The position numbers were made by a program, and so were the translations under genes. This document shows, piece by piece, positions 45,177 through 54,440 of a DNA stretch of 64,000 nucleotides (position 1 is the first letter of the stretch; each line of letters opens with the position of its first letter). The DNA is taken from assembly GCF_000987835.1 (NCBI RefSeq), contig NZ_CP011308.1:1922001-1986000 (forward strand). Direction: 5' to 3'. The notes beneath the pieces are model-generated. The model was not told where the DNA came from, ran no database searches, and saw nothing but the letters and a program-made list of their open reading frames with translations. Source of the stretch: Sulfurovum lithotrophicum. Lineage in GTDB: Bacteria > Campylobacterota > Campylobacteria > Campylobacterales > Sulfurovaceae.

Positions 45177-45992
45177 TTAAAGGTTATAATAGGCTCTTAC
45201 CCTGCGCTCAAAATCTTCATCACTCAACTCTTTTTTCATGGGGATAAATTTTTTGGCTTTGTCTCCTGCCGTTCTGCGTGCAGGGAAATCTACATTTTCT
45301 ATGATCTCCAGGATCATTTCCGAAACCTCTTCGGTACTGTTTCCCTCATTGATCTGTGCGACGATGGTCGGAGCAAGTGTTGAGACCATTTTGGCATAAG
45401 GTGAATCCTCTTCAAAGGTCTTGGCATTGGTCACCAAGTTATCCCGTGCAAAATTCGTATCGAAAAAACCGGGCATAATGGCATGTACACGTATGTTGAA
45501 ATCTTTCAACTCATAACGCAGAGAATCAGTAATCCCCTCCACGGCATATTTGCTTGCATTGTAAAAAGTGAACAACGGCAGACCGATCTTTCCGAGAAAA
45601 GAGCTGATATTGATAATGACCCCTGATTCCTGTTTTCGCATCTTCGGAATAACCGCTTTACACACACGCAAGATGCCAAAGACATTGACATTGAACTGAT
45701 CGAACATCTCCTCTTCTCTCACATCTTCAACTGTAGAGACCAGTCCGTATCCTGCATTGTTCACCAGTACATCTATCCGTTCTATGAAACCGATCGTCTC
45801 TTTTATACTTTGCATATCGGTAATATCCAGGTGCACGGGACGTATGGATTCTGATTGAATATCAAAAAGTTTTTCCGGTGTACGGGAAGCTGCATAGACA
45901 ATGAACCCCTGCTTTGCCAGTGCAAGCACTGACGCTCTTCCCATACCGCTGCTGCTACCGGTGACCAATACAGTTATGTCTCTCTTTTTCAT
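45177..45992 (-). CDS. Short-chain dehydrogenase/reductase, paralogue 2
   Basis: 271 residues from ATG 45992 (MKKRDITVLVTG). Motifs: TGSSSGMGRAS, NNAGYG, NISSFLGK and YNASKYAVEG. The upstream in-frame start at 46055 would place 21 extra residues across the Crp/Fnr box and -10, so it was rejected. No ribosome site precedes the ATG, in line with a leaderless transcript. The substrate is unknown. Confidence 0.87.
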   Translation of the reverse strand: MKKRDITVLVTGSSSGMGRASVLALAKQGFIVYAASRTPEKLFDIQSESIRPVHLDITDMQSIKETIGFIERIDVLVNNAGYGLVSTVEDVREEEMFDQFNVNVFGILRVCKAVIPKMRKQESGVIINISSFLGKIGLPLFTFYNASKYAVEGITDSLRYELKDFNIRVHAIMPGFFDTNFARDNLVTNAKTFEEDSPYAKMVSTLAPTIVAQINEGNSTEEVSEMILEIIENVDFPARRTAGDKAKKFIPMKKELSDEDFERRVRAYYNL

Positions 45993-45998
45993 AAAAAC

Positions 45999-46040
45999 AG
46001 TATAGTTAAAATGCTGTGAAATCGCATTGATAAACATCAA
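45999..46040 (-). promoter_or_regulatory. Crp/Fnr-type promoter of SDR2-araC, probably leaderless
   Basis: Perfect box TTGATAAACATCAA (46027-46040 as read on plus), 22 bp, then -10 TATACT (45999-46004, minus strand). Counting seven bases on, transcription would start at 45992, the A of the start codon. Confidence 0.7.
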
Positions 46041-46153
46041 CCCCGATAAAACCAATAGAATTCATAAAAAACATACCTGACACTACTGCTATTTACATTG
46101 TTTGTGGCATAATAATTACCACTACGACCAAAATCCAGATTTCGGACTTTTAA

Positions 46154-47554
46154 ATGATACGAAAACATATTACGGAACAGACAGTCATTTTTTTCAGTGT
46201 AGCCAAATGGGTATTTTTGTCTTCTGTAGTAGGAGTGATCATTGGTGCGGTCGTAACACTCTTTCTGAATATTCTGGAATATTCAGACACTTCACGCTCC
46301 TTTTTACCGTTCAACTACTATTACCTTCTGCCCTTTGCGCTTGTATTCACCGTATGGCTGGTAAAAACCTTTGCACCGAGTGCTGAAGGACACGGAACCG
46401 AAAAAGTGATCTCTGCCGTACACAAAAGTGACGGGAAAATAGATGTTTCCGTCATTCCCGTCAAACTTCTGGCAACAGTTATCAGCATCTTTGCCGGTGC
46501 TTCCGTAGGTAAAGAGGGACCCGGTGCACAGATAGGCGCCGGTGTCGCCTCCGCCCTCTCAGAACTCTTCAAGTTCAGCAAACAGGATCGTAAAAAACTG
46601 GTTATCTGCGGTATCAGTGCAGGATTTGCCACAGTGTTCGGGACCCCTGTTGCCGGAGCGATCTTCGGTGTGGAAGTGCTGATCATCGGTGTCATACTCT
46701 ACGATGTCCTGCTTCCTTCATTCATTGCCGGATTTGCCGCTTTTACGACGGCACAGTTCCTGGGGATCAAATATACCTATTACAACCTGCACTTTTATCA
46801 GGATATCTCACTGGATTTCGTTCTGATCATCAAGGTGGTCATCGCCGCACTCTTTTTCGGTTTTGTATCCGATATTGTCATCACGTCAGTATCCCACACG
46901 GCGAAAGTGATCAAAAATATCAAACTCAACATCTATCTCAAAGCCTTTGGCGGAGGGGTAGTGATCGTAATACTCACACTGATATTCGGAGAGGAGTATA
47001 TCGGCCTGGGACTCGATACCATCAACCATACGGTCAATCCAAACTCCACCTATCTTCTCGATATTCACTGGTACACATTTCTGCTGAAAACCCTTTTTAC
47101 CTCTCTTTCACTGGGTGCAGGAGGCAGCGGAGGGATCATCACCCCCATTTTTTATATCGGTGCGACAAGCGGTCATGCTTTTGGATCACTGATCGCTCCG
47201 GAACATGTCGTTATCTTTTCCGCACTTGGCTTCGTCAGTGTCCTTTCGGCTACGACCAATACCCCTATTGCTTCAACCATTATGGCTGTTGAACTTTTTG
47301 GGATCGATATCGCCCACTATGCGGCACTCGGGGCTGTGATCTCTTTCCTGATCTCCGGACACCGAAGTATCTTCTCCTCACAGATACTTGCAATGAAAAA
47401 ATCCGAAATGCTCTCGGTAAAAATAGGTGAAGAGGTTGAGAACATCAATACAGAACTTGAAGATACGGAAAAAAGCAAATTCAATAAACTCAAAAAGAGG
47501 CTGCAGGCAAAACGTGAACTGCTCAAAGAGAAAAAACAGAAAAAGAAGAATTAG
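46154..47554 (+). CDS. ClC-family chloride channel/transporter
   Basis: 466 residues with about ten or more membrane helices. The gating glutamate is Glu121 in GKEGPGAQ, preceded by EGHGTEKV and followed by GSGGIITPIFYIGA. The C-terminal tail (about 415-466) is charged and coiled-coil-like, with no CBS domains. It probably exchanges chloride or another anion for protons. It faces the SDR2 gene and converges with the Hyf-like cluster. Confidence 0.92.
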   Translation: MIRKHITEQTVIFFSVAKWVFLSSVVGVIIGAVVTLFLNILEYSDTSRSFLPFNYYYLLPFALVFTVWLVKTFAPSAEGHGTEKVISAVHKSDGKIDVSVIPVKLLATVISIFAGASVGKEGPGAQIGAGVASALSELFKFSKQDRKKLVICGISAGFATVFGTPVAGAIFGVEVLIIGVILYDVLLPSFIAGFAAFTTAQFLGIKYTYYNLHFYQDISLDFVLIIKVVIAALFFGFVSDIVITSVSHTAKVIKNIKLNIYLKAFGGGVVIVILTLIFGEEYIGLGLDTINHTVNPNSTYLLDIHWYTFLLKTLFTSLSLGAGGSGGIITPIFYIGATSGHAFGSLIAPEHVVIFSALGFVSVLSATTNTPIASTIMAVELFGIDIAHYAALGAVISFLISGHRSIFSSQILAMKKSEMLSVKIGEEVENINTELEDTEKSKFNKLKKRLQAKRELLKEKKQKKKN

Positions 47555-47559
47555 GGATC

Positions 47560-48066
47560 TCAAATCTTCTTCAAAAAATCCAATATACCCTTTATGATCT
47601 CCAGCGGTTCCGGAGGACAGCCCGGTATATGGTGTGCTACGGGCAGATGATCGGCAGCAGGTGCCTTTACGGCAAAGGTTTTTTCAAAGGGAGCTTCCAT
47701 CACCGGGCAGGCACCCAGCGTGATCACCCATTTTGGTTCAGGCATCTGCTTGTAGGCCTCAAGCACATGTGGTGTCATATTGAAAGTCATCAGACCACTG
47801 AGCAGCATGACATCTGCATGCCTGGGACTGGCAACGAAGTAAATGCCCAGTCTCTCCAGGTCATAGTAGGGGTTGGAAAGTGCATTACATTCGGCTTCAC
47901 AGGCATTGCAGCTTCCGCTGTCTACCATCCTGATAGCCAGAGAGCCTGCAAATTTCTTTTTAACATTCTCTTTAATTTTTCTTTTAATCGCCTCCAACTC
48001 TTTATCCAGGGCTGTATTCTCTGTTAAAATACCCTCTTTGACTCTTTTATTCCAAAACTGTATCAT
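47560..48066 (-). CDS. hyfI: HyfI/NuoB-like iron-sulfur subunit
   Basis: 168 residues. The 4Fe-4S ligands of the complex I N2-type site are present: Cys53 and Cys56 (GSCNACEAEC), Cys120 (LGACPVMEAPF) and Cys150 (IPGCPPEP). It overlaps the large-subunit gene by 4 bp and is the last gene of the 54235-47560 cluster. The intact cluster site contrasts with the missing NiFe ligands of the large subunit. Confidence 0.88.
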   Translation of the reverse strand: MIQFWNKRVKEGILTENTALDKELEAIKRKIKENVKKKFAGSLAIRMVDSGSCNACEAECNALSNPYYDLERLGIYFVASPRHADVMLLSGLMTFNMTPHVLEAYKQMPEPKWVITLGACPVMEAPFEKTFAVKAPAADHLPVAHHIPGCPPEPLEIIKGILDFLKKI

Positions 48067-49430
48067 AGATCGTTTCCTGCATAGCTGAGATCACAACTTT
48101 TATTGATAAGCGGAAAATCCGCAATGATATTGTTCGGCATCATCAGATGAAGCGTCTGCCAGTTCATAAAACTGGGATCTCTGACAAAAAATCTCTCGAT
48201 GATCCCCTCTTTGATCTCTATGTTCATGAACAGTTCACCCAGAGAACTTTCCGCAAAAGCCGTATAGTCACCGTCATTGATCTTTCCTGTGACAATATGT
48301 GTATCATCCTCTTCCAGAAAGTGTTGCATCATGACAATCGAATTTTTGACCTCTTGCAGCCTGACTTTGAATCGTGCAGCCACATCACCGCTCTGTTCTG
48401 TTTGAATTTCAAAACCATGCTCCAGATAGAACGGTTCCAACCGTCTGTCAAGGGGGAACCCGGAAGCCCTCGCCACGACACCGACCGTATCGTATTTGAG
48501 CGCATCAGCCTTTTGAAGGATCCCCGTCGTATCGAACCGGTCCCACAGTGAGGGAATATCCATGATCCAGGTTTCAAAAAATACAATATCTTTTTGCAGT
48601 CCTTCAAGATAATCATGCAAAGAGCTTATATCGAGTACTTTGTTCTCAAACCCTATTGCATCAAAACCGAAACGGTGTCCCGTTACCTTTTGCAATTGCC
48701 GTCTGGCATCTTCAGACAGTTTGGAGGCAAATGCCAGTGCGGCACCGAACCCGGCATCGTTGGGGATGAACCCCAGATCGGTCAAATGGTGGATAATGCG
48801 TTCCATTTCCAGCAGAAAAGCATGCCGTTTTCTCAGGGAGAGCGGAAGTTCCGTACCGGCTGCCTGACAGACGATATCACGCCAGGCTGTCTGGTAGGCA
48901 ATGGATTCGTTCCCACTAATACGTTCGATAACAGGTTTGGCTTCCAACAGTGTTTTACCTTCCAGCATCTTCTCTATTGCACGGTATTTGTAAAAGTGTC
49001 GCACCTCCTGATGCAGCATATCCTCTCCCGCCTGGGAAAAATGGAAATGACCCGGTTCGATGATCCCGGCATGGATAGGTCCGACAGAGACCTGAAAAAC
49101 GCCGTCACCCTGTATCGCTTCATACTTGTAGGGTATAAATTCTGCAAAGTCCAGCGTATTCTTTTGGAAAGACTTTTGCATAGGATGTATGGCTTTGGGG
49201 AAACGCTCCTGATGCACCAGTGGCCGTTTGTCGAAGGCATCCTCGATGATGATACCAAAATCATCACTCATTTTTCGCTCGAACCAGATCGCTGAAGGAT
49301 GCTTTTTTGCCAAAGTCCTGATCACAGGGTTCTCTTTAGAGATCATTTCTCTTTGGGTCTTGCTTTCAAAGACCGTGACAATCTCAAAGGTACCTTCCCT
49401 CTCTTTTGCATAGCGGGCAATGAGTCTCAT
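48063..49430 (-). CDS. hyfG: HyfG/HycE-like large subunit without NiFe ligands
   Basis: 455 residues: a short NuoC-like N-terminal part (about 1-100) and a NuoD/hydrogenase-like part (VSVGPIHAGIIEPGHFHF at 115-131). Where active hydrogenases have the RxCGxC motif it has ERISGNESIAYQ (169-180), and the C-terminal CxxC is reduced to KSCDLSYAGNDL. It therefore cannot bind a NiFe centre by the usual four cysteines. It fits energy-converting hydrogenase-related (Ehr) complexes. Activity unknown. Confidence 0.88.
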   Translation of the reverse strand: MRLIARYAKEREGTFEIVTVFESKTQREMISKENPVIRTLAKKHPSAIWFERKMSDDFGIIIEDAFDKRPLVHQERFPKAIHPMQKSFQKNTLDFAEFIPYKYEAIQGDGVFQVSVGPIHAGIIEPGHFHFSQAGEDMLHQEVRHFYKYRAIEKMLEGKTLLEAKPVIERISGNESIAYQTAWRDIVCQAAGTELPLSLRKRHAFLLEMERIIHHLTDLGFIPNDAGFGAALAFASKLSEDARRQLQKVTGHRFGFDAIGFENKVLDISSLHDYLEGLQKDIVFFETWIMDIPSLWDRFDTTGILQKADALKYDTVGVVARASGFPLDRRLEPFYLEHGFEIQTEQSGDVAARFKVRLQEVKNSIVMMQHFLEEDDTHIVTGKINDGDYTAFAESSLGELFMNIEIKEGIIERFFVRDPSFMNWQTLHLMMPNNIIADFPLINKSCDLSYAGNDL

Positions 49431-50842
49431 GCAATACTCCTTAGATATGCCAACGATCCCGGCAGCAGAAGCGCAACAAGGGAAACAGCAAAAATGATCA
49501 ATGCGAGAAGTTCGCTGGTATAGACTCTCTTTTCACTCTCTTCTCCCTCATACTTCATGGACTGGTAGATCGCAACAAAACGGTAAAAGATCACCGACAG
49601 CAATATCAGCAACAGTAATACCGCACCGATCATGGCCAACATATGATCGCTCTGTTTGGCATTGTCTATCATGGCAGCAAATCCGTACAGTTCGCTGAAG
49701 AACATCGGACTCGGGGGAAGCGAGATGATCGCCAGAAGAAAAAGAGAGACCAGAAACCAGAAAATGGTACCTTTTTTTCCGCTGTATCCGCGCAAAGCCC
49801 CGGCGATCCGATATTTCCCCTGAGATTCAAGCACACCGGTCGAAAGAAAAAGTGCCGGTTTCAAAAAAGCATGCGCTCCAAAATGCAGCAATGCGGCAAA
49901 TGTACCGCCACTCACCCAGAAAAGTGCGATCAGTGCCATATGCTCTATACCCGATAGGGAGAAAAGCCGCATAAAATCTTTGGCTCTGAAGATCAGGAAG
50001 GAAACGATGAAGATCGTCAGCAATGTATAGACAAATACAAAAACGAAGAGGTGGGAATAGTTGACCTGTCTGGCAACTTCACTGAAGCGGAAGAAACCTA
50101 TGATCACTGCAGATTCCAGAATACCGCTGAAGAGTGCTGCTACAGGATAGAAGGAAGCTCTTTCAATATTGGCCAGCCAGAGGTTCATCGGGAAAAATCC
50201 CATCTTGACGAACATACCTACTGTTGCAATGGCAAAACCCATTTCAAACAGGAACGGAGACGGAATATCGCCTGCATATTTTACCAGCAGATCAAAACGC
50301 ATGGCATCTTCACCCAAAACAGGCTTGGCACTGGCATACATCAGAATAATACCAAAAAGAAGCAGGGAGATCGCAATGGCACCGACGATCATGTAGTTCC
50401 ATGCCTCTTTGTGCGCCGCTTTGGTATGATTGGTCTTTATCATATAGACGGTGGAGAGTGTCGCAAGTTCCAGACCGATCCAATAGATCCCCATATGATT
50501 TGCCAAAATGGAGAAGATAAGTCCTACCCAGAAAAGTGCAAAGAAGCGGTAGAAACGGTTGTAGGCTTTGGCAGATACCCTGACATGTTTGTCCAGTGTC
50601 AAAAGTGCCGATGTCACACCGATCCCAACGATCGACGAGACCAGAAGAATGTAGGTATCGAGTTTGTCCGCCACCAGATAACTGTCCCAGATACTGTAGG
50701 GTTTGGGGAGAAGAAAAAGTTCCACGATCGGCAGGAGAATCATCAAAGAGGTGATCGCCAGAAGGAATTTCGCTTTTTTATGTTTGAAAAAGCTGACGAT
50801 GAACATAATGATCGCAGGAAGAATAAGCAGAGTCAGCATCAT
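49427..50842 (-). CDS. hyfF: HyfF-like proton-translocating membrane subunit
   Basis: 471 residues, about thirteen helices, of the Mrp/NuoN antiporter type. Ion-path residues appear in GLELATLSTVYMIK and LFSLSGIEHMALIALFW, and there is a Lys in FVKMGFFPMNLWL. In Hyf/Ehr complexes this subunit couples redox energy to proton or sodium pumping. It overlaps the hyfE and hyfG genes by 4 bp each. Confidence 0.9.
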   Translation of the reverse strand: MMLTLLILPAIIMFIVSFFKHKKAKFLLAITSLMILLPIVELFLLPKPYSIWDSYLVADKLDTYILLVSSIVGIGVTSALLTLDKHVRVSAKAYNRFYRFFALFWVGLIFSILANHMGIYWIGLELATLSTVYMIKTNHTKAAHKEAWNYMIVGAIAISLLLFGIILMYASAKPVLGEDAMRFDLLVKYAGDIPSPFLFEMGFAIATVGMFVKMGFFPMNLWLANIERASFYPVAALFSGILESAVIIGFFRFSEVARQVNYSHLFVFVFVYTLLTIFIVSFLIFRAKDFMRLFSLSGIEHMALIALFWVSGGTFAALLHFGAHAFLKPALFLSTGVLESQGKYRIAGALRGYSGKKGTIFWFLVSLFLLAIISLPPSPMFFSELYGFAAMIDNAKQSDHMLAMIGAVLLLLILLSVIFYRFVAIYQSMKYEGEESEKRVYTSELLALIIFAVSLVALLLPGSLAYLRSIA

Positions 50843-51432
50843 AATGTAGTCTCCTCTTTATGGAAAAGCAGGTTAATGACCACGATCGCCATCAGCAGGT
50901 CGAAGAAGATGCCAAGCTCCACCAGCATCGGCATCCCGTCTGTCGCCGTGATCCCCAGCAGAAACAGTGCATTCTCCATGCTGAGGAAACCTATGATCTT
51001 CGGTGCGACATTTCTGTGCTCCATCATAAGCAGAAGAGATAGGAAAAGCGAGGAAATGCTGATCGCAACGTAATTGGCATTGCCACTCATCATATGGGTG
51101 ATCGGATCTGCAAGGTAAAAGGTAAAGACCAGGATCGCCGGAATAAGCATAATGGCATACTGCACCTTGATTTCCGGGGTGACCTGACGTACAAAGTGAA
51201 ATTTCTGACTCATATTTTTAAAGAAGTATGGTATCCCCACTGCTTTGATAAGGATCGTCGCCACACCGGTGATCAGCATCGCTTTGTCATCCAGCTCTTT
51301 CCCTATGAAAAGTGCCAGTAACCCCAGCATCAGCGAATTGAGAGAATACCACAAAAGCAACCGATACAGCCTTGTGGCAAAGAGGGCCGTGATAAGAGAA
51401 GCCAAAAACAATCCGATCAGAAAATCAACCAT
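50839..51432 (-). CDS. hyfE: HyfE-like membrane subunit
   Basis: 197 residues with six or so helices. The N-terminus (GLFLASLITALFATRLYRLLLWYSLNSLMLG) and the NuoK-like region (MLLMEHRNVAPKIIGFLSMENALFLLGI) match HyfE/NuoK-related subunits. It lies 3 bp after the hyfC stop. Confidence 0.87.
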   Translation of the reverse strand: MVDFLIGLFLASLITALFATRLYRLLLWYSLNSLMLGLLALFIGKELDDKAMLITGVATILIKAVGIPYFFKNMSQKFHFVRQVTPEIKVQYAIMLIPAILVFTFYLADPITHMMSGNANYVAISISSLFLSLLLMMEHRNVAPKIIGFLSMENALFLLGITATDGMPMLVELGIFFDLLMAIVVINLLFHKEETTL

Positions 51433-51435
51433 AAT

Positions 51436-52215
51436 TCAAGCCCCCAGTACATAAAAAGTGATCAAAGACAAAAAAGCGAACACGATCGCAATGCCAAGCA
51501 GGTTGGGAACCTTGAAGAGCCTGAGTTTTGCTGTGTTCACTTCTATAAGCGCTACGGCAAATGCAACAAGGAAGAGTTTCGCGACAAAGAACAACACGGC
51601 TATAGGCGCACTATACTCCAACCCCAGCGGCAGAAAAAGTGATACAAAAAGTGAAGAAAAAATGATAAATTTTACGGAAGATGCACTCTCGATGATCGCA
51701 AGATAGACACCTGTCAGATCGAGTATCATCGCTTCATGTACCATGGTAAGCTCCAGGTGTGTTTCAGGGTTGTCGATGGGTATACGGCCATTTTCAGCCA
51801 GAAGCAGTATGAAAAAACTGATACCTGCAAACAAAAAGCTTGCCATATGTTCCTTGGGGAAATGTGCTGCAAGATTGACACCTGCCTGCCCTACCCCCAG
51901 ATCCCCTGCCATCATGGAAACACTGAAGATGGTCAAAACCATAGCCGGTTCCACAAGCGCGGCAATGAACGCTTCTCTCGAACTGCCCATACCGCCAAAA
52001 GCACTTGCGCTGTCCAGTCCCAGAAGCATCAGGAAAAAGGTTGAAAGCGATATGAGCCCCGTAATAGTGAAGGCATCCATAAAACTCACATAAAAGGCCC
52101 CATGAACTACAGGCGGCAGAAAAAAGAGTACGACAAGCAGCGGAGAGAGGACCAGGAACGGCGCATAACGTGTCATCGCACTTGTCTCTTCGGAAATGAT
52201 CGTCTCTTTCTGCAT
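51436..52215 (-). CDS. hyfC: HyfC/NuoH-like membrane subunit, main part (frameshifted gene)
   Basis: 259 residues from ATG 52215, with helices and the NuoH-like blocks FMDAFTITGLISL, NGRIPIDNPETHLELTMVHEAM and LPLGLEYSAP. The normal N-terminal helix and loop lie just upstream in another frame (52215-52355). Reading one base back in the A6 run at 52260-52265 gives a continuous KKTVSVFQGYRNFSKLMQKE, as NuoH/HyfC proteins require. ATG 52215 overlaps the TGA of the short frame (TGATG), so reinitiation is conceivable. Confidence 0.85.
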   Translation of the reverse strand: MQKETIISEETSAMTRYAPFLVLSPLLVVLFFLPPVVHGAFYVSFMDAFTITGLISLSTFFLMLLGLDSASAFGGMGSSREAFIAALVEPAMVLTIFSVSMMAGDLGVGQAGVNLAAHFPKEHMASFLFAGISFFILLLAENGRIPIDNPETHLELTMVHEAMILDLTGVYLAIIESASSVKFIIFSSLFVSLFLPLGLEYSAPIAVLFFVAKLFLVAFAVALIEVNTAKLRLFKVPNLLGIAIVFAFLSLITFYVLGA

Positions 52216-52355
52216 CAGTTTTGAGAAATTCCTGTAGCCCTGAAAAACAGAAACGGTTTTTTAAAGAGCAGCAGCATCTTGACCGCCTTGATGAAAGAAA
52301 GCAGTAAAGGTGCCAAAAGAAGCAGCAGAACGATCGTCAACAGATAGGTGATCAT
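52215..52355 (-). CDS. N-terminal fragment of HyfC (46 aa, frameshift)
   Basis: Starting at ATG 52355, which overlaps the hyfB stop as ATGA, 46 residues are encoded: one long transmembrane helix (LLTIVLLLLLAPLLLSFIKA) and then KMLLLFKK before the frame leaves the HyfC pattern. The stop is TGA at 52215-52217. One A missing from the A6 tract would explain the break. An authentic mutation, a phase-variable tract, programmed -1 frameshifting or a sequencing error are all possible. Confidence 0.7.
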   Translation of the reverse strand: MITYLLTIVLLLLLAPLLLSFIKAVKMLLLFKKPFLFFRATGISQN

Positions 52356-54235
52356 TTTTTATCTCCTATGATCAGTACTTTGATCGAAATAATCATGACG
52401 ATACCTTCAAGCACAAAAGTCGCCCATGAAAAAGTATGTGCAAAAATCCTGTAGCTGAAAAGCACTATCAGCATCAGGTTGAAAATCATCGCGGCATAGC
52501 GTGTCTGCTCAAAATGTGACAGACGATAGACCCAGTAGCTGATCGCATTGGCCACTTTGGAGACAGAGTTGTAGAGTGACGTTTCAAACAGAGGCTTGAC
52601 ATGGACTTCGTAATGGGAACTGCTGAATTTGCTCTCATGCCCTGCCAGCGTCTCTTTGCAGAAATGCTCCTCCGGTTTATACAGCCAGTTGAAAAATCGT
52701 CGGATAGGGCCTGCAAATCCTGTAGCTGTGTATTGTGTCTTTGCCGATGTTCTGTATCCGCATCCCCAGGTATGGTGTACCCGCTCTTTGACCTTCAGTG
52801 TTTTATATGCAAACATCAGCAGTGCCGTTACGCCTATCAGCGCCGCCAGCAGGATAAGCGGAGAGACCACACCGCCGTGCATGCTTACTGAGTGCATATG
52901 CAGCACTCCTTCAGGGAAGATCTTGTCGTACACTGAAAGATGTCCCAGTGCTACAAGCCCTTTGTCGAACCATGCTATATAGAACGGTGTAAAGAGCATC
53001 AGTGAGATAACCACCAGTGCCATAAGTATCAAGCCGGACCGCATCAGAAAATTAACCTCATGGGCATGTTTTGCATTGGTACTTCTGTGCAGGCCAAGAA
53101 AGGTAATGCCATAGGCTTTGACAAAGCAGGCGATCGCCAGACCACCCGTCATGGCAAGAGCAAAAATGGCAAAGGGAATCGCCAGTTTTAGGGACATATT
53201 GCCAAGATGGCTTGAGCCGAGCATGGACTGGAAGATCATCCATTCGCTTAAAAACCCGTTCGTTGGCGGCAAAGCAGAAATGGAAATAGACGCAAGCAAA
53301 AAGGTCAGAGCCGTTATAGGCATGGATTTAATGAGGCCGCCGTATTTTTCTATGTTCTTTGTATGTGTCTGATGCAGCACAGAACCCGCTCCCATAAAGA
53401 GTAACGATTTGAAACTCATATGGTTGAAGGTATGGAAAAGTGCCGCAATAAAAGCGAAAGAACTCAAAACCTTCAAGTGCATACTGTCAAAGATCATTCC
53501 CATCCCGAAACCCATGAGTATAATACCGATATTTTCTATGGAATGGTTCGCCAGAAGCGCTTTGATATCATGTTCGCTCAGGGCATACAGTACCCCTACA
53601 AGCGAAGAGAGCGCACCAATGACCAAAATGACTATCCCCCACTCCAGCGGCCAGGGATAAAGTACATCGAACAAAAACCGGAACATCCCGTAAATGGCCA
53701 CTTTCAGCATCACACCGCTCATGAGTGCCGAAACCGGGGAAGGGGCTTCCGGATGAGCATAAGGCAGCCAGACATGCAGAGGAACCGCCCCGGCCTTACT
53801 CAGGAAACCAAGGATCAAAAAGAAGAAAAGCAGTGTCGGGTACGCGAATGCCGAAGCGATCCCATGCATGGCGGCAAAACCTATTTCAAGGTCACCGTCA
53901 GTGACTATCAGGAAGAAGAGCAGCAGAAATACAAAACCGAAATGGGTCATAATAAAATAGAACTTGGCCGCTTCAATGGTCTTTTTCTCTTTCGCTTCCG
54001 TCAGGATCAGCTGCCAGCTTGTCAGACTCATCAATTCCCAGAAAAGCAAAAAGACAAGGGCATTGGCAGAGACAACAACGCCCAGCATGGAGAGGATGAA
54101 TGCAAAATAGTGCAGCTGATAATGTATTTTTCTTTCGATATCGGGAAGGTATCCGTACGAATAAAAAAGATTTGGGATCGTACCCAGAAGGATCAGTGCA
54201 ACAAAAATCACGGAAAGGGTATCAAACTGAAACAT
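52352..54235 (-). CDS. hyfB: HyfB/NuoL-like proton-translocating membrane subunit
   Basis: 627 residues, about sixteen helices, NuoL/HyfB type, with FWELMSLTSWQLILTEAKE, FLSKAGAVPLHVWLPYAHPEAPSPVSALMSG and LLANHSIENIGII. It contains the C-terminal HyfB-type region with HTWGCGY. It is the first gene of the six-gene cluster. GGAG seven bases before ATG 54235 fixes the start. No ferredoxin (HyfA/HyfH), maturation or formate dehydrogenase genes are adjacent. Confidence 0.9.
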   Translation of the reverse strand: MFQFDTLSVIFVALILLGTIPNLFYSYGYLPDIERKIHYQLHYFAFILSMLGVVVSANALVFLLFWELMSLTSWQLILTEAKEKKTIEAAKFYFIMTHFGFVFLLLFFLIVTDGDLEIGFAAMHGIASAFAYPTLLFFFLILGFLSKAGAVPLHVWLPYAHPEAPSPVSALMSGVMLKVAIYGMFRFLFDVLYPWPLEWGIVILVIGALSSLVGVLYALSEHDIKALLANHSIENIGIILMGFGMGMIFDSMHLKVLSSFAFIAALFHTFNHMSFKSLLFMGAGSVLHQTHTKNIEKYGGLIKSMPITALTFLLASISISALPPTNGFLSEWMIFQSMLGSSHLGNMSLKLAIPFAIFALAMTGGLAIACFVKAYGITFLGLHRSTNAKHAHEVNFLMRSGLILMALVVISLMLFTPFYIAWFDKGLVALGHLSVYDKIFPEGVLHMHSVSMHGGVVSPLILLAALIGVTALLMFAYKTLKVKERVHHTWGCGYRTSAKTQYTATGFAGPIRRFFNWLYKPEEHFCKETLAGHESKFSSSHYEVHVKPLFETSLYNSVSKVANAISYWVYRLSHFEQTRYAAMIFNLMLIVLFSYRIFAHTFSWATFVLEGIVMIISIKVLIIGDKK

Positions 54236-54330
54236 AACACAACTCCATAAAATTGCAAATACGGATATACGAGTTCGGTGGGTGTTCCATCGGACAGGAG
54301 GGCTGTGAAGAGTCCTAAAATATTTACGGA

Positions 54331-54396
54331 ATTATACTCCCAAAGTCCTTAAGATAACTTCTGTTTAAGATCTTGCATTATTTTGATACGTATCAA
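54331..54396 (-). promoter_or_regulatory. Promoter region of the Hyf-like cluster
   Basis: TTGATACGTATCAA (54383-54396) is a perfect 14-bp palindrome of the Crp/Fnr type. The best -10, TATAAT (54331-54336, minus strand), is 46 bp away, so the box centre would be near -65.5 and not -41.5. No -10 lies at the usual 22-bp distance. The other parts of 54236-54440 show nothing clear. Confidence 0.5.
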
Positions 54397-54440
54397 CAAC
54401 AAACAACTGAAAAAACAATCAAGCCTTGAGATGTTAACCT

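Noticed and set aside
48063-49430. Calling the large subunit an active NiFe hydrogenase
   Set aside because: The RxCGxC and CxxC ligands are missing; ERISGNES is in their place.
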